In this document: piece by piece, positions 1 to 9,870 of the stretch
Position numbering within the stretch: position 1 is the first letter of the stretch
Layout of the letters: every line of letters begins with the position of its first letter
NCBI GenBank assembly: GCA_029339505.1
Contig: JAQISU010000189.1
Coordinates: 2,577,001 to 2,641,000, forward strand
Source of the DNA: Unio delphinus
Lineage: Eukaryota; Mollusca; Bivalvia; Unionida; Unionidae
Direction: 5' to 3'
Length of the DNA: 64,000 nucleotides
Notes under the pieces: generated by a model
Seen by the model: the letters and a program-made list of their open reading frames with translations, nothing else
Told to the model about the DNA's origin: nothing
The model's database searches: none
Program-made: the position numbers and the translations under genes

Positions 1-1384
1 ACGACACTGGACTTGCATTGTGAGGTTAGACAGAAAAACCATGTACAATAACTACTTGTGTTGCATCACGACACTGGACTTGCATTGTGAGGTTAGACAG
101 AGTAAACCATGTACAATAACTATATGTGTTGCATCGCTACACTGGACTTGCATTGTGAGGTTAGACAGAATAAACCATGTACAATAACTACTTGTGTTGC
201 ATCACGACACTGGACTTGCATTGTGAGGTTAGACAGAGTAAACCATGTACAATAACTATATGTGTTGCATCGCTACACTGGACTTGCATTGTGAGGTTAG
301 ACAGAATAAACCATGTACAATAACTACTTGTGTTGCATCACGACACTGGACTTGCATTGTGAGGTTAGACAGAGTAAACCATGTAAAATAACTACTTGTG
401 TTGCATCACGACACTGGACTTGCATTGTGAGGTTAGACAGAGTAAACCATGTACAATAACTATATGTGTTGCATCGCTACACTGGACTTGCATTGTGAGG
501 TTAGACAGAATAAACCATGTACAATAACTACTTGTGTTGCATCACGACACTGGACTTGCATTGTGAGGTTAGACAGAGTAAACCATGTACAATAACTATA
601 TGTGTTGCATCGCTACACTGGACTTGCATTGTGAGGTTAGACAGAATAAACCATGTACAATAACTACTTGTGTTGCATCACGACACTGGACTTGCATTGT
701 GAGGTTAGACAGAGTAAACCATGTACAATAACTATATGTGTTGCATCGCTACACTGGACTTGCATTGTGAGGTTAGACAGAATAAACCATGTACAATAAC
801 TACTTGTGTTGCATCACGACACTGGACTTGCATTGTGAGGTTAGACAGAGTAAACCATGTAAAATAACTACTTGTGTTGCATCACGACACTGGACTTGCA
901 TTGTGAGGTTAGACAGAGTAAACCATGTACAATAACTATATGTGTTGCATCGCTACACTGGACTTGCATTGTGAGGTTAGACAGAAAAAAACATGTACAA
1001 TAACTACTTGTGTTGCATCACGACACTGGACTTGCATTGTGAGGTTAGACAGAGTAAACCATGTACAATAACTATATGTGTTGCATCGCTACACTGGACT
1101 TGCATTGTGAGGTTAGACAGAATAAACCATGTACAATAACTACTTGTGTTGCATCACGACACTGGACTTGCATTGTGAGGTTAGACAGAGTAAACCATGT
1201 ACAATAACTATATGTGTTGTATCGCTACACTGGACTTGCACTGTGAGGTTAGACAGAGTAAACCATGTAAAATAACTACTTGTGTTGCATCACGACACTG
1301 GACTTGCATTGTGAGGTTAGACAGAGTAAACCATGTACAATAACTATATGTGTTGTATCGCTACACTGGACTTGCATTGTGAGG
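1..1384. repeat. 68-bp satellite with 136-bp dimer structure
   Basis: About twenty head-to-tail copies of a 68-bp unit, continuing off the left edge of the window. Two unit variants mostly alternate, one ending TTGCATCACGACACTGG and one ending GCATCGCTACACTGG, so the higher-order period is 136 bp. The alternation breaks near 387 and 863, where two copies of the first variant sit side by side. Divergence is low, which suggests recent amplification or homogenisation. No gene is seen inside. Confidence 0.95.
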
Positions 1385-1565
1385 AATAATGTCAGGAACG
1401 TAATTGCAATATATGAGATTACTAGTATCCAAAACTTTCCATTCTCTCAAATCGGTTACATTTTTGTTTATATATTTCATTACATGTGATTGAAAGTGAG
1501 GTGCAATTACGACAAGAGGGTTGGTTGGTATGATATAGAGTGTGTGTGTATGTGTGCATATGTGA

Positions 1566-1873
1566 TTTGGAATTGTAAAGTAGCTTTACACATTTTCCAG
1601 TCATTACGATGTCATGTCTGCAGTGTGGCATTTTATAGTGATGTCCAGTACTGGGGCATCATGCGGCAGACATGTAGCATGATGTCCCACCCAGTCATAT
1701 TATCCTGATATCAGGCCGACTAATCCTTGCACTAACTTCTTAATGCTGAGTGACAAGCGAGACAACTGCCAGTACTATTTTTGTAAATTTTTGGTATGAC
1801 TCGCTCAGGGACCGAACCCACGACCTCCAGCATCTGAGGCGAACTCTCTAATCGTTGTTTCAGCGGAACAGTC
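1566..1873 (-). mobile_element. tRNA-derived SINE, family A, copy 1
   Basis: On the minus strand a degraded tRNA-like head, with a B-box-like GGTTCGGTCCC near 1808, is followed by a body shared with copies at 6,471-6,803, 23,570-23,878 and 32,850-33,118. The shared body includes GGACATCATGCTACATG and CATCACTATAAA. The A box is poorly preserved here, so this is an old copy. Confidence 0.8.
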
Positions 1874-2876
1874 GATAAAGAGTGAATTTGTCTTTAAAAC
1901 ATTTCTTTATTCAGAAACAAGATATGGAGACTTTTAAAAAAATGTTTTCTTACTTTCTGCGTAAATACCGAATATATTCCATATTGTGCTACACAAAAAG
2001 ACACCGTAACTCGTTGAAATAACATTCTTTGTACCATACATGCAATATATCTTATATTAACGTAGAAAATAAATATAAAAAGGATAATATATACTCATTG
2101 TTTTTAAAGTAGTTCCTTTAGGCTATTGTCTTCAGATATCTCGTGCAAATTCATTCCTCCGTCCATTTATGCATCTGTGACTCATCCGTCCTTCCGTTCC
2201 TTGCGTTTAGTTAATTATTTTACTTGGTTTGTCATTTATTTACTTGAAACTTTTCATGACAGTGAAGGATATTTACGTTGTTGTAACTTTCTCGTCCAAA
2301 AGAAATCACAAACATTTTAGTATCCAAAGCATATAAAATAAATTGGCAACACAAATAAAGTAAACGAATATTAGGACAAACACATTGAAGTTTAATGAGA
2401 AATATATATTTTTACAACCACACAAATACAAATCCATACGGTTGAGTCTTTGTTCATCACCTTGGATGACGATTATCATTGGCATTGGAGTGATATTGCG
2501 GGAAAAGTCCTATTCCCGCGAAATCTCTCAGTTTTGCTACAAACTTTCTTGGAAGTAAACTGCAACAAAAATGAAGACAGACATTATTATTAATGTAGCC
2601 GAGTGTGAGTTTTTTGTTATATTTTCTTTTCCTAGCCATTCTCAAAATTTTACACAAGCTGTTAAAAAAAGCTGCTGGAAAGATGATCTCTTTGTTTCCC
2701 GTTTTTAATCTTTGTATAATATTTAATTGGATATTACATAAATTCTTTAAACATTTCTAAAACGTGATCTCTTTTTTTCTCAGAATCACAGATCAAAGAT
2801 ATCTTAAACGTAATAATGGCCTTTTCAGTTATGATTAGAGTCTTTTTTATTTTTTGTGAGTTCAGTTGAACGGTTG
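1874..2876. other. AT-rich DNA without a recognisable gene
   Basis: Only short open frames with no recognisable motif are seen. No repeats stand out. Confidence 0.6.

Positions 2877-2971
<95 letters not shown>
2877..2971. repeat. (CA)n-(TG)n microsatellite, inverted
   Basis: About 50 bp of CA repeat, a short ATATATAT spacer, then about 34 bp of TG repeat. The two arms are complementary, so the array can fold into a hairpin. Confidence 0.95.
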
Positions 2972-3609
2972 TACCCAAGCGTTTGAGTTGTGTGAATTGA
3001 TTGTGAGATCTGTTTTTGTTTTACACAAAACTAGAAAATCATATATTTCTTTTCAGGCGTTTTTGCTACTCCTATGATGCCGTAATCAATATAAATTCTA
3101 CCTGCATAGTTTAACACTATTGGCTGACATTGTTAGTGATCACCACTTCCTGATGGCATAAGTGAAACTCAAGCGGAGAAGAACAGACGTCAAGACACCC
3201 ATATAAAGACGTTTCAATGTTTTGGAACTACATGGTGTCACTGTAAATACAGCGAGAAGTTCCAGACTCTGGCACACTTAGAAGATTATGCATTAAACAG
3301 TAACACAAACAGAATCAACTTCATGGGTACAGACTGCATCAGTCTACAGAAAGAGCAATAAAGTTTGTCAAGGTCTCAAAGATGAGAAGAAGAACATTGA
3401 TGTGAAAAACCAAAGGGAAAGTTACCGACTAAAGACGTGACATAAAGAAAAGACTGGCATATTTCAAGTACTATTCAAACATCAACACAAAAAAGCAGAT
3501 TGGAAAGCAAAGAAGCTTGTAAGTGCAGACGAACGATCTTTCAAGGAAGTCTTTGCGAGACAGTCTGAAAGTGCTGTATGTCGTGAAGAACAATGAACTT
3601 TATAGAGAA
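2972..3609. other. Unannotated stretch before the 60-bp satellite
   Basis: No gene or repeat family recognised. Confidence 0.5.
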
Positions 3610-4576
3610 TCAACAAGCTTGTATTAAGTAGTATGAACAATGAATGGAGATCAGTACAGTATTCACACCAAGCTTGTATTAAGAAGTATGAACATTGCAT
3701 GGAGATCAACACAGTATAGTATCCACACTAATCTTATATTAAGAAGTATGGTATCCACACCTAGCTTGTATTAAAAAGTATGGTGTCCACACCTAGCTTG
3801 TATTACGAAGTATGAACAGTGTATGGAGGTCAACACAGTATAGTATCCAAACCTAGCTTGTATTAAGAAGTATGAACATTGTATGGAGATCAATACAGTA
3901 TGGTATCCACACCTAGCTTGTATTAAGAAGTATGAACAGTATGGAGTTCAGTACAGTATGGTATTCACAACAAGCTTGTATTAAGAAGTATGAACAGTGT
4001 ATGGAGGTCAACACAGTATAGTATCCAAACCTAGCTTATATTAAGAAGTATGAACATTGTATGGAGATCAAGACAATATGGTTTCCATCCCAAGCTTGTA
4101 TTAAGAAGTATGAACAGTGTATGGAGATCAATACAGTATGGTATCCACACGAAGCTTATATTAAGAAGTATGAACAGTGTATGGAGGTCAACACAGTATA
4201 GTATCCAAACCTAGCTTGTATTAAGAAGTATGAACATTGTATGGAGATCAAGACAATATGGTTTCCATCCCAAGCTTGTATTAAGAAGTATGAACAGTGT
4301 ATGGAGATCAATACAGTATGGTATCCACACGAAGCTTATATTAAGAAGTATGAACAGTGTATGGAGGTCAACACAGTATAGTATCCAAACCTAGCTTGTA
4401 TTAAGAAGTATGAACATTGTATGGAGATCAAGACAATATTGTTTCCATCCCAAGCTTGTATTAAGAAGTATGAACATTGTATGGAGATCAAGACAATATG
4501 GTTTCCATCCCAAGCTTGTATTAAGAAGTATGAACAGTGTATGGAGATCAAGACAATATGGTTTCCACACCAACTT
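3610..4576. repeat. 60-bp satellite with 180-bp higher-order repeat
   Basis: About sixteen copies of a 60-bp unit starting AAGCTTGTATTAAGAAGTAT. From about 3,995 onward three unit variants (ending AACACAGTATAG, AAGACAATATGG and AATACAGTATGG) recur in a fixed order, giving a 180-bp higher-order unit seen about three times. Earlier copies are more diverged. The short open frames that tile the array are by-products of the 60-bp period, which is a multiple of three. Confidence 0.93.
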
Positions 4577-4639
4577 TAAGCTGTACCAAAGCTGCATCTT
4601 ATCAACGCTACTGTAAAACACGGAGTGCTGGTGTATTGC

Positions 4640-5024
4640 AGAGCGTGATCATGCCAAGCTTACGTCCTTTCACACCATTGGCACACATGATACTTCATAT
4701 CCACTGGCCGAGAAAAAAGTTCAACCATAACCTGTTTGTGTAATGCCATCAAGTACACATAGCCACTATCAACATGATAAAACGCTCGAGGCAGATCAGG
4801 TATCTTATTAGAAAGGAAGCAATGCAGTTGTAAAAACAGTATTGCACTGGACACCCGAAGGAGGACGGAGACGTGGGACGCCTAAGACAATATGGCATCG
4901 TAGTCTTGGGACTGAGATGAAAACCATTCAGCACAGCTGGGGCACACTGGTGAAAAAAGCCGAAGACATACATACGTGGAAGGGTTTTTTTGATGCACTA
5001 CGCGACAATTGGTTTCATGGGTAA
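4640..5024 (+). mobile_element. 3' end of a non-LTR retrotransposon (LINE)
   Basis: The frame at 4,842-5,024 encodes a tail of the type TPEGGRRRGTPKTIW followed by W-G-x-L and a final W-x-x-F-x-A-L. This matches the extreme C-terminus of reverse transcriptases common in invertebrate LINEs, where the motif is WxPxGKRxRGRPxxTW. A frame just upstream, near 4,700, has HWPRKKFNHNLF, like the WPxxISNxxL motif that precedes it in the same proteins. The two parts are in different frames with stops between them, so this is a dead fragment. Family recognition is from memory of the motif. Confidence 0.7.
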
Positions 5025-5139
5025 TAAACAGTAAGTAGTGTAATACACCCACAATCTTTATAAACGAAATACTATGCTCACAGAATGAATCCGTCAGATA
5101 ACGTTAACATTCTACATGGCGTAAACAGCAGCTGTTCTT

Positions 5140-5312
5140 CACAAGACTAGTACAGTTTGACACTAATCACAAACATGCACTGATTGACACGAATCACAAG
5201 ACTCTTACTCTTTGACACTAATCACAGGCATGCACTGTTTGACACTCTTCACAAGACTCGTACTGTTTGACACTGTTCACAAATCTTGTACTATTTGACA
5301 CTTCACAAGTGT
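5140..5312. repeat. ~30-bp degenerate minisatellite
   Basis: Five to six imperfect copies containing TTTGACACTAATCACAA and a TGCACTG or CGTACTG segment. Confidence 0.75.
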
Positions 5313-5339
5313 ATACTGCACTTACTCCTCATCCTACTT

Positions 5340-5726
5340 GCATCTTTGTAACATCCATTTACTAACACCTTTTACACGGTTTTTATAGATTCCACTCTTT
5401 TCTATGGTAATAGGTGAACCCACTCGTATTGTTGTGTTTCCTGTCTGCTAACGCTATCTAATTAGTGTATGCACATACGTTTACGATATTTGCAATTATC
5501 CGTATACTAACACTACATACATGGTGTACTCTGAATCCACTCTTTACTGCTGTACTCTCCATCTACTATCACTACCTGCATGGTGTAATCTGAATCGACT
5601 CTTCATTGTTTAACGTTCCATCTACTAATACTATGTAAATCCACGTTTTACTGCTGTACTCTCCATCTACTACCACTACCTTCATTGTGTACTCTGAATC
5701 CACTCTTCAATGTTTTAATTTTTATC
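5340..5726. repeat. ~62-bp degenerate minisatellite, left flank of element 1
   Basis: Imperfect repeats with the core TCCATCTACTAxCACTACC, then TGGTGTACTCTGAATCCAC and TTCATTG. The same repeat resumes at 23,132 on the other side of the 17.4-kb element. The element therefore inserted into a pre-existing array. Confidence 0.8.
5721..5726. other. Candidate target site duplication, left
   Basis: TTTATC directly outside the left TIR, compared with TGTATC at 23,132-23,137 directly outside the right TIR. Five of six bases agree. Polintons make 6-bp duplications; one mismatch fits an old insertion. Confidence 0.6.
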
Positions 5727-6039
5727 AGTAGTAATATGGTGTACTATAGCGTCAAGGGTAAATCCAGTCAAAAAGGGCTTGGGCTACTATGGCGTCAAGA
5801 TTTATAGCGTCAAGGAAAAATCCAGTCAAAAAGGGCTTGGGGCAATGTAGCGTCAAACATAGTGCGGAACTTTAGCGTCAAAGGGAATTTAACATGGGAA
5901 CTATTTGGGACTATCTAGCGACAAGGGAAATTGAACATGGGAACTATTATTTGTATTTGGGACTGTCTAGCGACAAGAGAAATAGAGGCAAAGAAAGCTA
6001 ATATCTTTTCGAGGCATATGAGTAGCCCTGAAAAGGGCC
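5727..6039. repeat. Left terminal inverted repeat of element 1
   Basis: 313 bp matching the reverse complement of 22,761-23,131, apart from one ~68-bp internal unit that occurs twice here and three times on the right. It contains repeated TAGCGTCAA and GGCGTCAAG motifs and ends with a histone-type stem-loop. Confidence 0.95.
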
Positions 6040-6355
6040 TTTGGATACTTCTTCTTTTATTTTCTGCCGTTGGTCCACCACCTTTTGATTTTACCAATGA
6101 TTCCCGTTTTCCTCTTCTTTTCGTCCTCTGGAATCCAGTTATGATGTCCCATAGCACTAAACGTTCCTGAACTTTGATCCATCTCTGATTTAGTTGATCA
6201 AAGTCCTCTTTTTTCTTTTTGTTGTTTTGTTCCTTTCTCTCCTTGGTCCAGTTATCTTTAATCTTGATCACCTCTTCTTCCATCACCTTTCTCATCATTG
6301 CTTCTGCTTTCTTCAGTCGGTCTAGTCCGCACTTCATATAATCCCACTCTATCAA
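5915..6355 (-). CDS. Hypothetical coiled-coil protein at left end of element 1
   Basis: Open frame of up to 146 residues; a likelier start is the ATG near 6,334. The first ~70 residues are charged and alpha-helical (lysine- and glutamate-rich). A K-S-K-G-G-G-P segment then follows a basic stretch. That arrangement recalls the end of Myb/SANT-like (NAIF1-type) DNA-binding domains, but the resemblance is weak. The last third runs into the TIR and through a histone-type stem-loop, so the original stop may have been lost by a small indel. No function is assigned. Confidence 0.4.
   Translation of the reverse strand: MIEWDYMKCGLDRLKKAEAMMRKVMEEEVIKIKDNWTKERKEQNNKKKKEDFDQLNQRWIKVQERLVLWDIITGFQRTKRRGKRESLVKSKGGGPTAENKRRSIQRPFSGLLICLEKILAFFASISLVARQSQIQIIVPMFNFPCR
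6004..6040 (-). terminator. Histone-type 3' end signal A (left TIR)
   Basis: On the minus strand CCAAA precedes GGCCCT-TTTC-AGGGCT, then ACTCA, and CGAAAAGA lies 12 nt after the stem (6,004-6,011). This is the order of the metazoan replication-dependent histone mRNA 3' end: six-base stem, four-base loop, ACCCA-like tail and purine-rich U7-binding element. One stem pair is G-T. Confidence 0.7.
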
Positions 6356-6435
6356 ATTTAATGTTTCTTCTAGAAAGGCTCACTTCTATTTGTTTCTAAC
6401 TTCCTCACATACCATTAGCAAATTGAATTATTAAT

Positions 6436-6470
6436 TCTTTTCGGGAATATTGGGTAGCCCTGAAAGGGCT
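6436..6470 (-). terminator. Histone-type 3' end signal B
   Basis: Minus strand AGCCCT-TTC-AGGGCT then ACCCA (6,451-6,470), with CGAAAAGA at 6,436-6,443, about 12 nt after the stem. The loop is one base shorter than usual. The copy lies outside the TIR, so its match to copies A and E is not simply TIR duplication. A SINE is inserted directly upstream of it. Confidence 0.65.
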
Positions 6471-6803
6471 TTTTTGTTTGTTTGTTTGTTTGTTTGATTA
6501 GGATTTTTAACGTAGCTTTAACAATTTTTCAGTCATATCGCTACGATGTCTGCATTGAGGCAGTTTATAGTGATGTCTAGCACTGAGACATCATGCCGCA
6601 GACATGTAGCATGATGTCTCACCCAGTCACATTATCCTGACACCAGGCCGACCAGTCCTAACACTAACCTCTTAATGCTGAGCGTCAAGCGAGGCAGCTG
6701 TTAGTACCATTTTTGTATGTCTTTGGTATGACTCGGCCGGGGATCGAACCGACGACCTCCCGCTTCCGGGGCGGACGCTCTAACCACTAGGCCACCGGAG
6801 CGG
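6471..6803 (-). mobile_element. tRNA-derived SINE, family A, copy 2
   Basis: The best preserved copy. On the minus strand the tRNA head has an A box (TGGCCTAGTGGTTAGAG) and a B box (GGTTCGATCCC); the unrelated body follows, and the end is a (TTTG)n-type tail at 6,471-6,496. It sits between the coding region ending near 6,804 and stem-loop B. A-rich flanks (CAAAAA on both sides) may be the target duplication. Confidence 0.93.
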
Positions 6804-7176
6804 TTTTTGTGTGCACGAGGAGGGATACAAATTTTTTATCGTCTAAGATTGCGTCCTCGTCTGGCAACAGGATAGGGTCTGCTTCTTCGGACAGAGAAAG
6901 AGAACTATTTCGTGTCGTCACGACAGTCGACAAAACTTCTGTCTGGTTCCTGCTGATGTTGTTGCTGCTGCTGCTGCTGTTCTCTATACGTCTATACTTC
7001 TCAGTCCGTTCTTCTTTGTCTTTTTGAATTTCCTCTCTGAAGAGTTCTTCTAGGAGGTCTTCCGTTACTTGCAGCATTCTAACATTCTCTATCTCTTCAG
7101 GCTTTGGCATCAGATTGTGTCTGATACGATGCAGAGTGACGTAAGCTACGTTCAGCTTGGCTAGTCTTGAGCACAT
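6787..7176 (-). CDS. Hypothetical acidic protein, 3' end in SINE
   Basis: About 129 residues from the ATG at 7,176; the open frame extends to 7,251 without an ATG. It has a helical N-terminal part with R-x-x-L-x-x-x-x-E motifs, then a serine run and an acidic C-terminal part. The last codons and the stop lie inside the inserted SINE, so the native C-terminus is lost. Histone-type stem-loop B lies just beyond the SINE and was probably this gene's 3' end. No known family recognised. Confidence 0.4.
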   Translation of the reverse strand: MCSRLAKLNVAYVTLHRIRHNLMPKPEEIENVRMLQVTEDLLEELFREEIQKDKEERTEKYRRIENSSSSSNNISRNQTEVLSTVVTTRNSSLSLSEEADPILLPDEDAILDDKKFVSLLVHTKTAPVA

Positions 7177-7251
7177 CTTTGTAAGCGGATGAGTCAAACA
7201 ATGGATGTTCAGACTGATAATGATGATTTTGGTTTTAAGTGAAACCGGCAA

Positions 7252-7939
7252 CGAAGGGTCATTTGTTCACTATTTTACACTACCAATTAATATGGTAGTG
7301 ATTTGGATTTTCCCGTGAGGAAGGAATGGTGCCACATCCCCACAGGCGTTTATGCATACATAGTATGCTATTTAATTTGGTCGTCATGTCGCACCCATAG
7401 AAGGGGCTATCGACATGAATGAAAGATCTTGGTGAGTGGGAATAGAACAGCCACGTACTCAACCCTATCAACCAATCAGAAGATGCAGAGCTAGAGGTGC
7501 AATGGCACCAAATGATGACTAGTGAGAAATGGTTTCCACTTCTAGTCATTTGCTGGTGTTGGAGTCTGGCAGCAGAAAAGGAGGAAAAGGATCTGTGAAT
7601 TGGCACATTGAAGTCGTTTGTCTTGCAGGCCCTTGCCTTATCAAATCGAGTCCAGTTTTTGCTAGTGGACACCCTATACCGATATTGTGTAAGCCACCTG
7701 TGCAACTGAGTCAATCCTTCAAGTTATATCTTTTCCTAACATCATAACATTCCAATTATTGTCTAGTACAGAGTGTACATTTGGTGTTTTCCCTATCAAT
7801 TTTGTAAACTAGGTATGTCAAGTGACATGTGGAGGTTGGTCAGTGTCAGGTTAAGTGGGTTGTTAATTTTGATGGTGGAGGGCCAAAACTGATCAAGTTT
7901 GATTTTTGAAGAACGAGATTGTCGAATAGAGTTTCTGAG
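7252..7939. other. Stretch of element 1 without a supported gene
   Basis: A minus-strand open frame spans 7,280-7,714 but has no recognisable domain and no clear start. A CCAAT sequence at 7,470 and a TATA-poor region suggest it may be promoter or decayed coding DNA. Confidence 0.35.
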
Positions 7940-8125
7940 TCAAAATGAAACTCTGTAAGTATAAATAGCCCTTAAAAGAGCTTTTTGATGGAGTGTTACA
8001 GGGTGTAACCGAAGTTCCCTCATTCCGTCGGGTGAGTACCTGTGTCCTTCTTGGGTGTCTTGCTTTTGTTGTTCCTCCATCCTGATGTTGCCTCCTCCCG
8101 TCGTATCAATTCCGTGTTCTCCCAT
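7940..8125 (-). CDS. Small hypothetical protein
   Basis: 61 residues from an ATG at 8,125, rich in Gly, Gln and Arg. The frame runs through stem-loop C near its end, so either the true stop is in another frame just before the loop or the gene is broken. A TATAAGG sequence lies about 50 bp upstream (minus strand). No family recognised. Confidence 0.25.
   Translation of the reverse strand: MGEHGIDTTGGGNIRMEEQQKQDTQEGHRYSPDGMRELRLHPVTLHQKALLRAIYTYRVSF
7966..7982 (-). terminator. Histone-type stem-loop C (weak)
   Basis: Minus strand AGCTCT-TTTA-AGGGCT then ATTTA. The stem holds with one G-T pair and the loop has four bases, but no CGAAAAGA element follows. Probably a decayed member of the same set. 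Confidence 0.4.
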
Positions 8126-8600
8126 AACAATTTGGAATACTTTGTGCTGTTATTAAAGTAGAGTATACAACCTTATATGACAGCCTATTCTCGCGTTGGT
8201 AGTTATTCAACGTAAAAATTTAAAGTAATTAAGGTTATTATGTAAAACTTTATTGCAGCGTGTGCTGTCTTGTTAGATGGTCAGGTATTGACCATCTAAA
8301 TCATGTTATAGGCCTTAGTTCTTATAGCTTATTTTATAAGGCAGCCTTGTACTGCGGGGCCTGATAGTCTTGTCTTTGACTACCTTATAATAATATTAAT
8401 TTGAGGATCTGACTTAGAGATGGTCAGACTGGAGACTACCCCTGCTTTATATGGTTCAAGCGCGGACGCGATGGAAAACACCCCTCTACGGTTTAGGGTT
8501 GGGAACGTTTGGATAGTTTGATGTGAGGGATATAAAAAAGTCAAAGAGCATCTATATTAATAAAAATGTAAATCAAGCGACAGACGAATTGGTTTCAAAA
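8126..8600. other. Element 1 spacer
   Basis: No gene seen. A TTATATGAC segment near 8,172 could serve the small gene to its left. Confidence 0.4.
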
Positions 8601-8757
8601 CACATTTTTATTCAAATAACAAACAACTCACAAAACACAATTTTTATCAACTAACAAACATTTTTTAATTCACAATTTTTTTTCTCCAAATAACAAACAT
8701 AGTTTTCAAATAACAAACATTTTTGTCTTCAAATAACAAACATTTTTTTCTTCAATA
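8601..8757 (-). repeat. Repeated T-rich 3' UTR of the protease gene
   Basis: Four to five imperfect copies of ATGTTTGTTATTTGAA (minus strand) directly after the protease stop. An AATAAAAATG near 8,615 could be the poly(A) signal. This gene therefore seems to use ordinary polyadenylation rather than a histone-type end. Confidence 0.6.
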
Positions 8758-8768
8758 AAACCTATACG

Positions 8769-9326
8769 TTATCTTTGACATAGTTGACAACGTTGTGAAT
8801 TAAATTGAGATTTCCACTGTTGGAAGTCATTGGGCCATTGATGTACACAACGTTTCCTAGCTAAAGACAACAGATAGCCATAATGGTCACAAAACCATCG
8901 ATCTACTTTGTCATCGTTTCGAGATGAATGACGATCAAAATAAGTCACTAAATGTTCTAAAGTATATCCAAGACTGCGATGATGCAGATAATAGACACAG
9001 TATTGTCCACACACCATAGAATCTGTGCTTTGTAATTTCACATTATTGAATCGTGTCGTCTGGGCATTTCTTCTCATAAAGTCAATGATATCATCTTCGA
9101 AAGGGGGTAATCCATACGAATCAAAATATTCCACACAACCCTCTTGACGAAAGTAGACAGCTACCCAGTGAGTTTCTGGAAGATGACTATCATCTTTGTT
9201 GATGACATAAGCTTGATTCTTTTGAGGTTTGCGATGAGGTAGTTCATCTTTAGCACACACAACAGGATTCCAAGAAGCAGTGTACGAACTACGGTTCAAA
9301 AGATAATAAAGTTCATAGGTATCCAT
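8769..9326 (-). CDS. Adenain-like cysteine protease (capsid maturation)
   Basis: 185 residues from the ATG at 9,326; an upstream in-frame extension to 9,365 lacks an ATG. Family C5/Ulp1-like. The catalytic His is in THWVAVYF, the acidic residue in YFDSYGLPP, and the nucleophile in DSMVCGQYC, with a Gln seven residues before it for the oxyanion hole. In adenoviruses and Polintons this enzyme cleaves capsid and core proteins during particle maturation. The gene is open from end to end, unlike most of its neighbours, and lies downstream of the capsid genes on the same strand. The Cys- and His-rich tail (residues ~160-185) is not part of the core fold. Confidence 0.9.
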   Translation of the reverse strand: MDTYELYYLLNRSSYTASWNPVVCAKDELPHRKPQKNQAYVINKDDSHLPETHWVAVYFRQEGCVEYFDSYGLPPFEDDIIDFMRRNAQTTRFNNVKLQSTDSMVCGQYCVYYLHHRSLGYTLEHLVTYFDRHSSRNDDKVDRWFCDHYGYLLSLARKRCVHQWPNDFQQWKSQFNSQRCQLCQR

Positions 9327-9361
9327 TTGTTTCTTGTGTAGCCTTGTTTTTTTCCCTTTCT

Positions 9362-9826
9362 TCACCGGTGATGATAAGTCATCAATTCGATCCAGACTTT
9401 TTGCTTGAAAAGGTCTGTCAAGTAACTGTTGGTTTGCTTCGTCTCCTTACTCTTGGCCAAGAGAGCTTCGATGCGATCAATTTCTCGAGCAAACAATGGA
9501 GGAGAGGAATGATCACGCAAGTCTTTATACCACTAATGTAACACGGCTTCTTCTGAGATGATACTCCAAGCTTCGTTCAGATAATCGTCCAATTTTTCTT
9601 CTTGACTCATCATCATACATTTATCTTGTTGAATTTGACTGGGATGATCGATTTGACAGCCATAACAATCGTTTTTAATCATGTCTCTCATTGTATTCTC
9701 TAAGTGTTTGGCAAAACAGGTGACTAAATGTTGTTACTGTTCTGGCCATCAGGACTGCATTATCACTACTTCTTCTTGTTGGCCTTGGGGGTCTGCTTTC
9801 TTTGTAATCTCCCATTTCATTTCCAT
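9362..9826 (-). pseudogene. Broken gene for a Cys/His-rich hypothetical protein
   Basis: The frame between protease and capsid gene has several stops (including TAG near 9,540) but keeps a recognisable segment CYGCQIDHPSQ followed by a later Cys. This looks like a zinc-binding C-x2-C...H...C knuckle known, from memory, as a conserved gene of F54H12.2-type elements. The C-terminal half is helical. Function unknown. It overlaps no other gene. Confidence 0.55.
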
Positions 9827-9870
9827 CGATTCTCCACTGTTCAAAGAGGGACAAGAGTTTTCCATAGTGT

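Noticed and set aside
2734..3077. Thr-His and Val-Cys repeat proteins
   Set aside because: They are translations of the CA/TG microsatellite.
4336..4743. Overlapping open frames in the 60-bp satellite
   Set aside because: The period is a multiple of three, so open frames recur in every copy; the proteins are repeat translations without domain features.
6787..8125. Histone genes next to the histone-type stem-loops
   Set aside because: None of the neighbouring frames shows the histone fold motifs of H2A, H2B, H3, H4 or H1.
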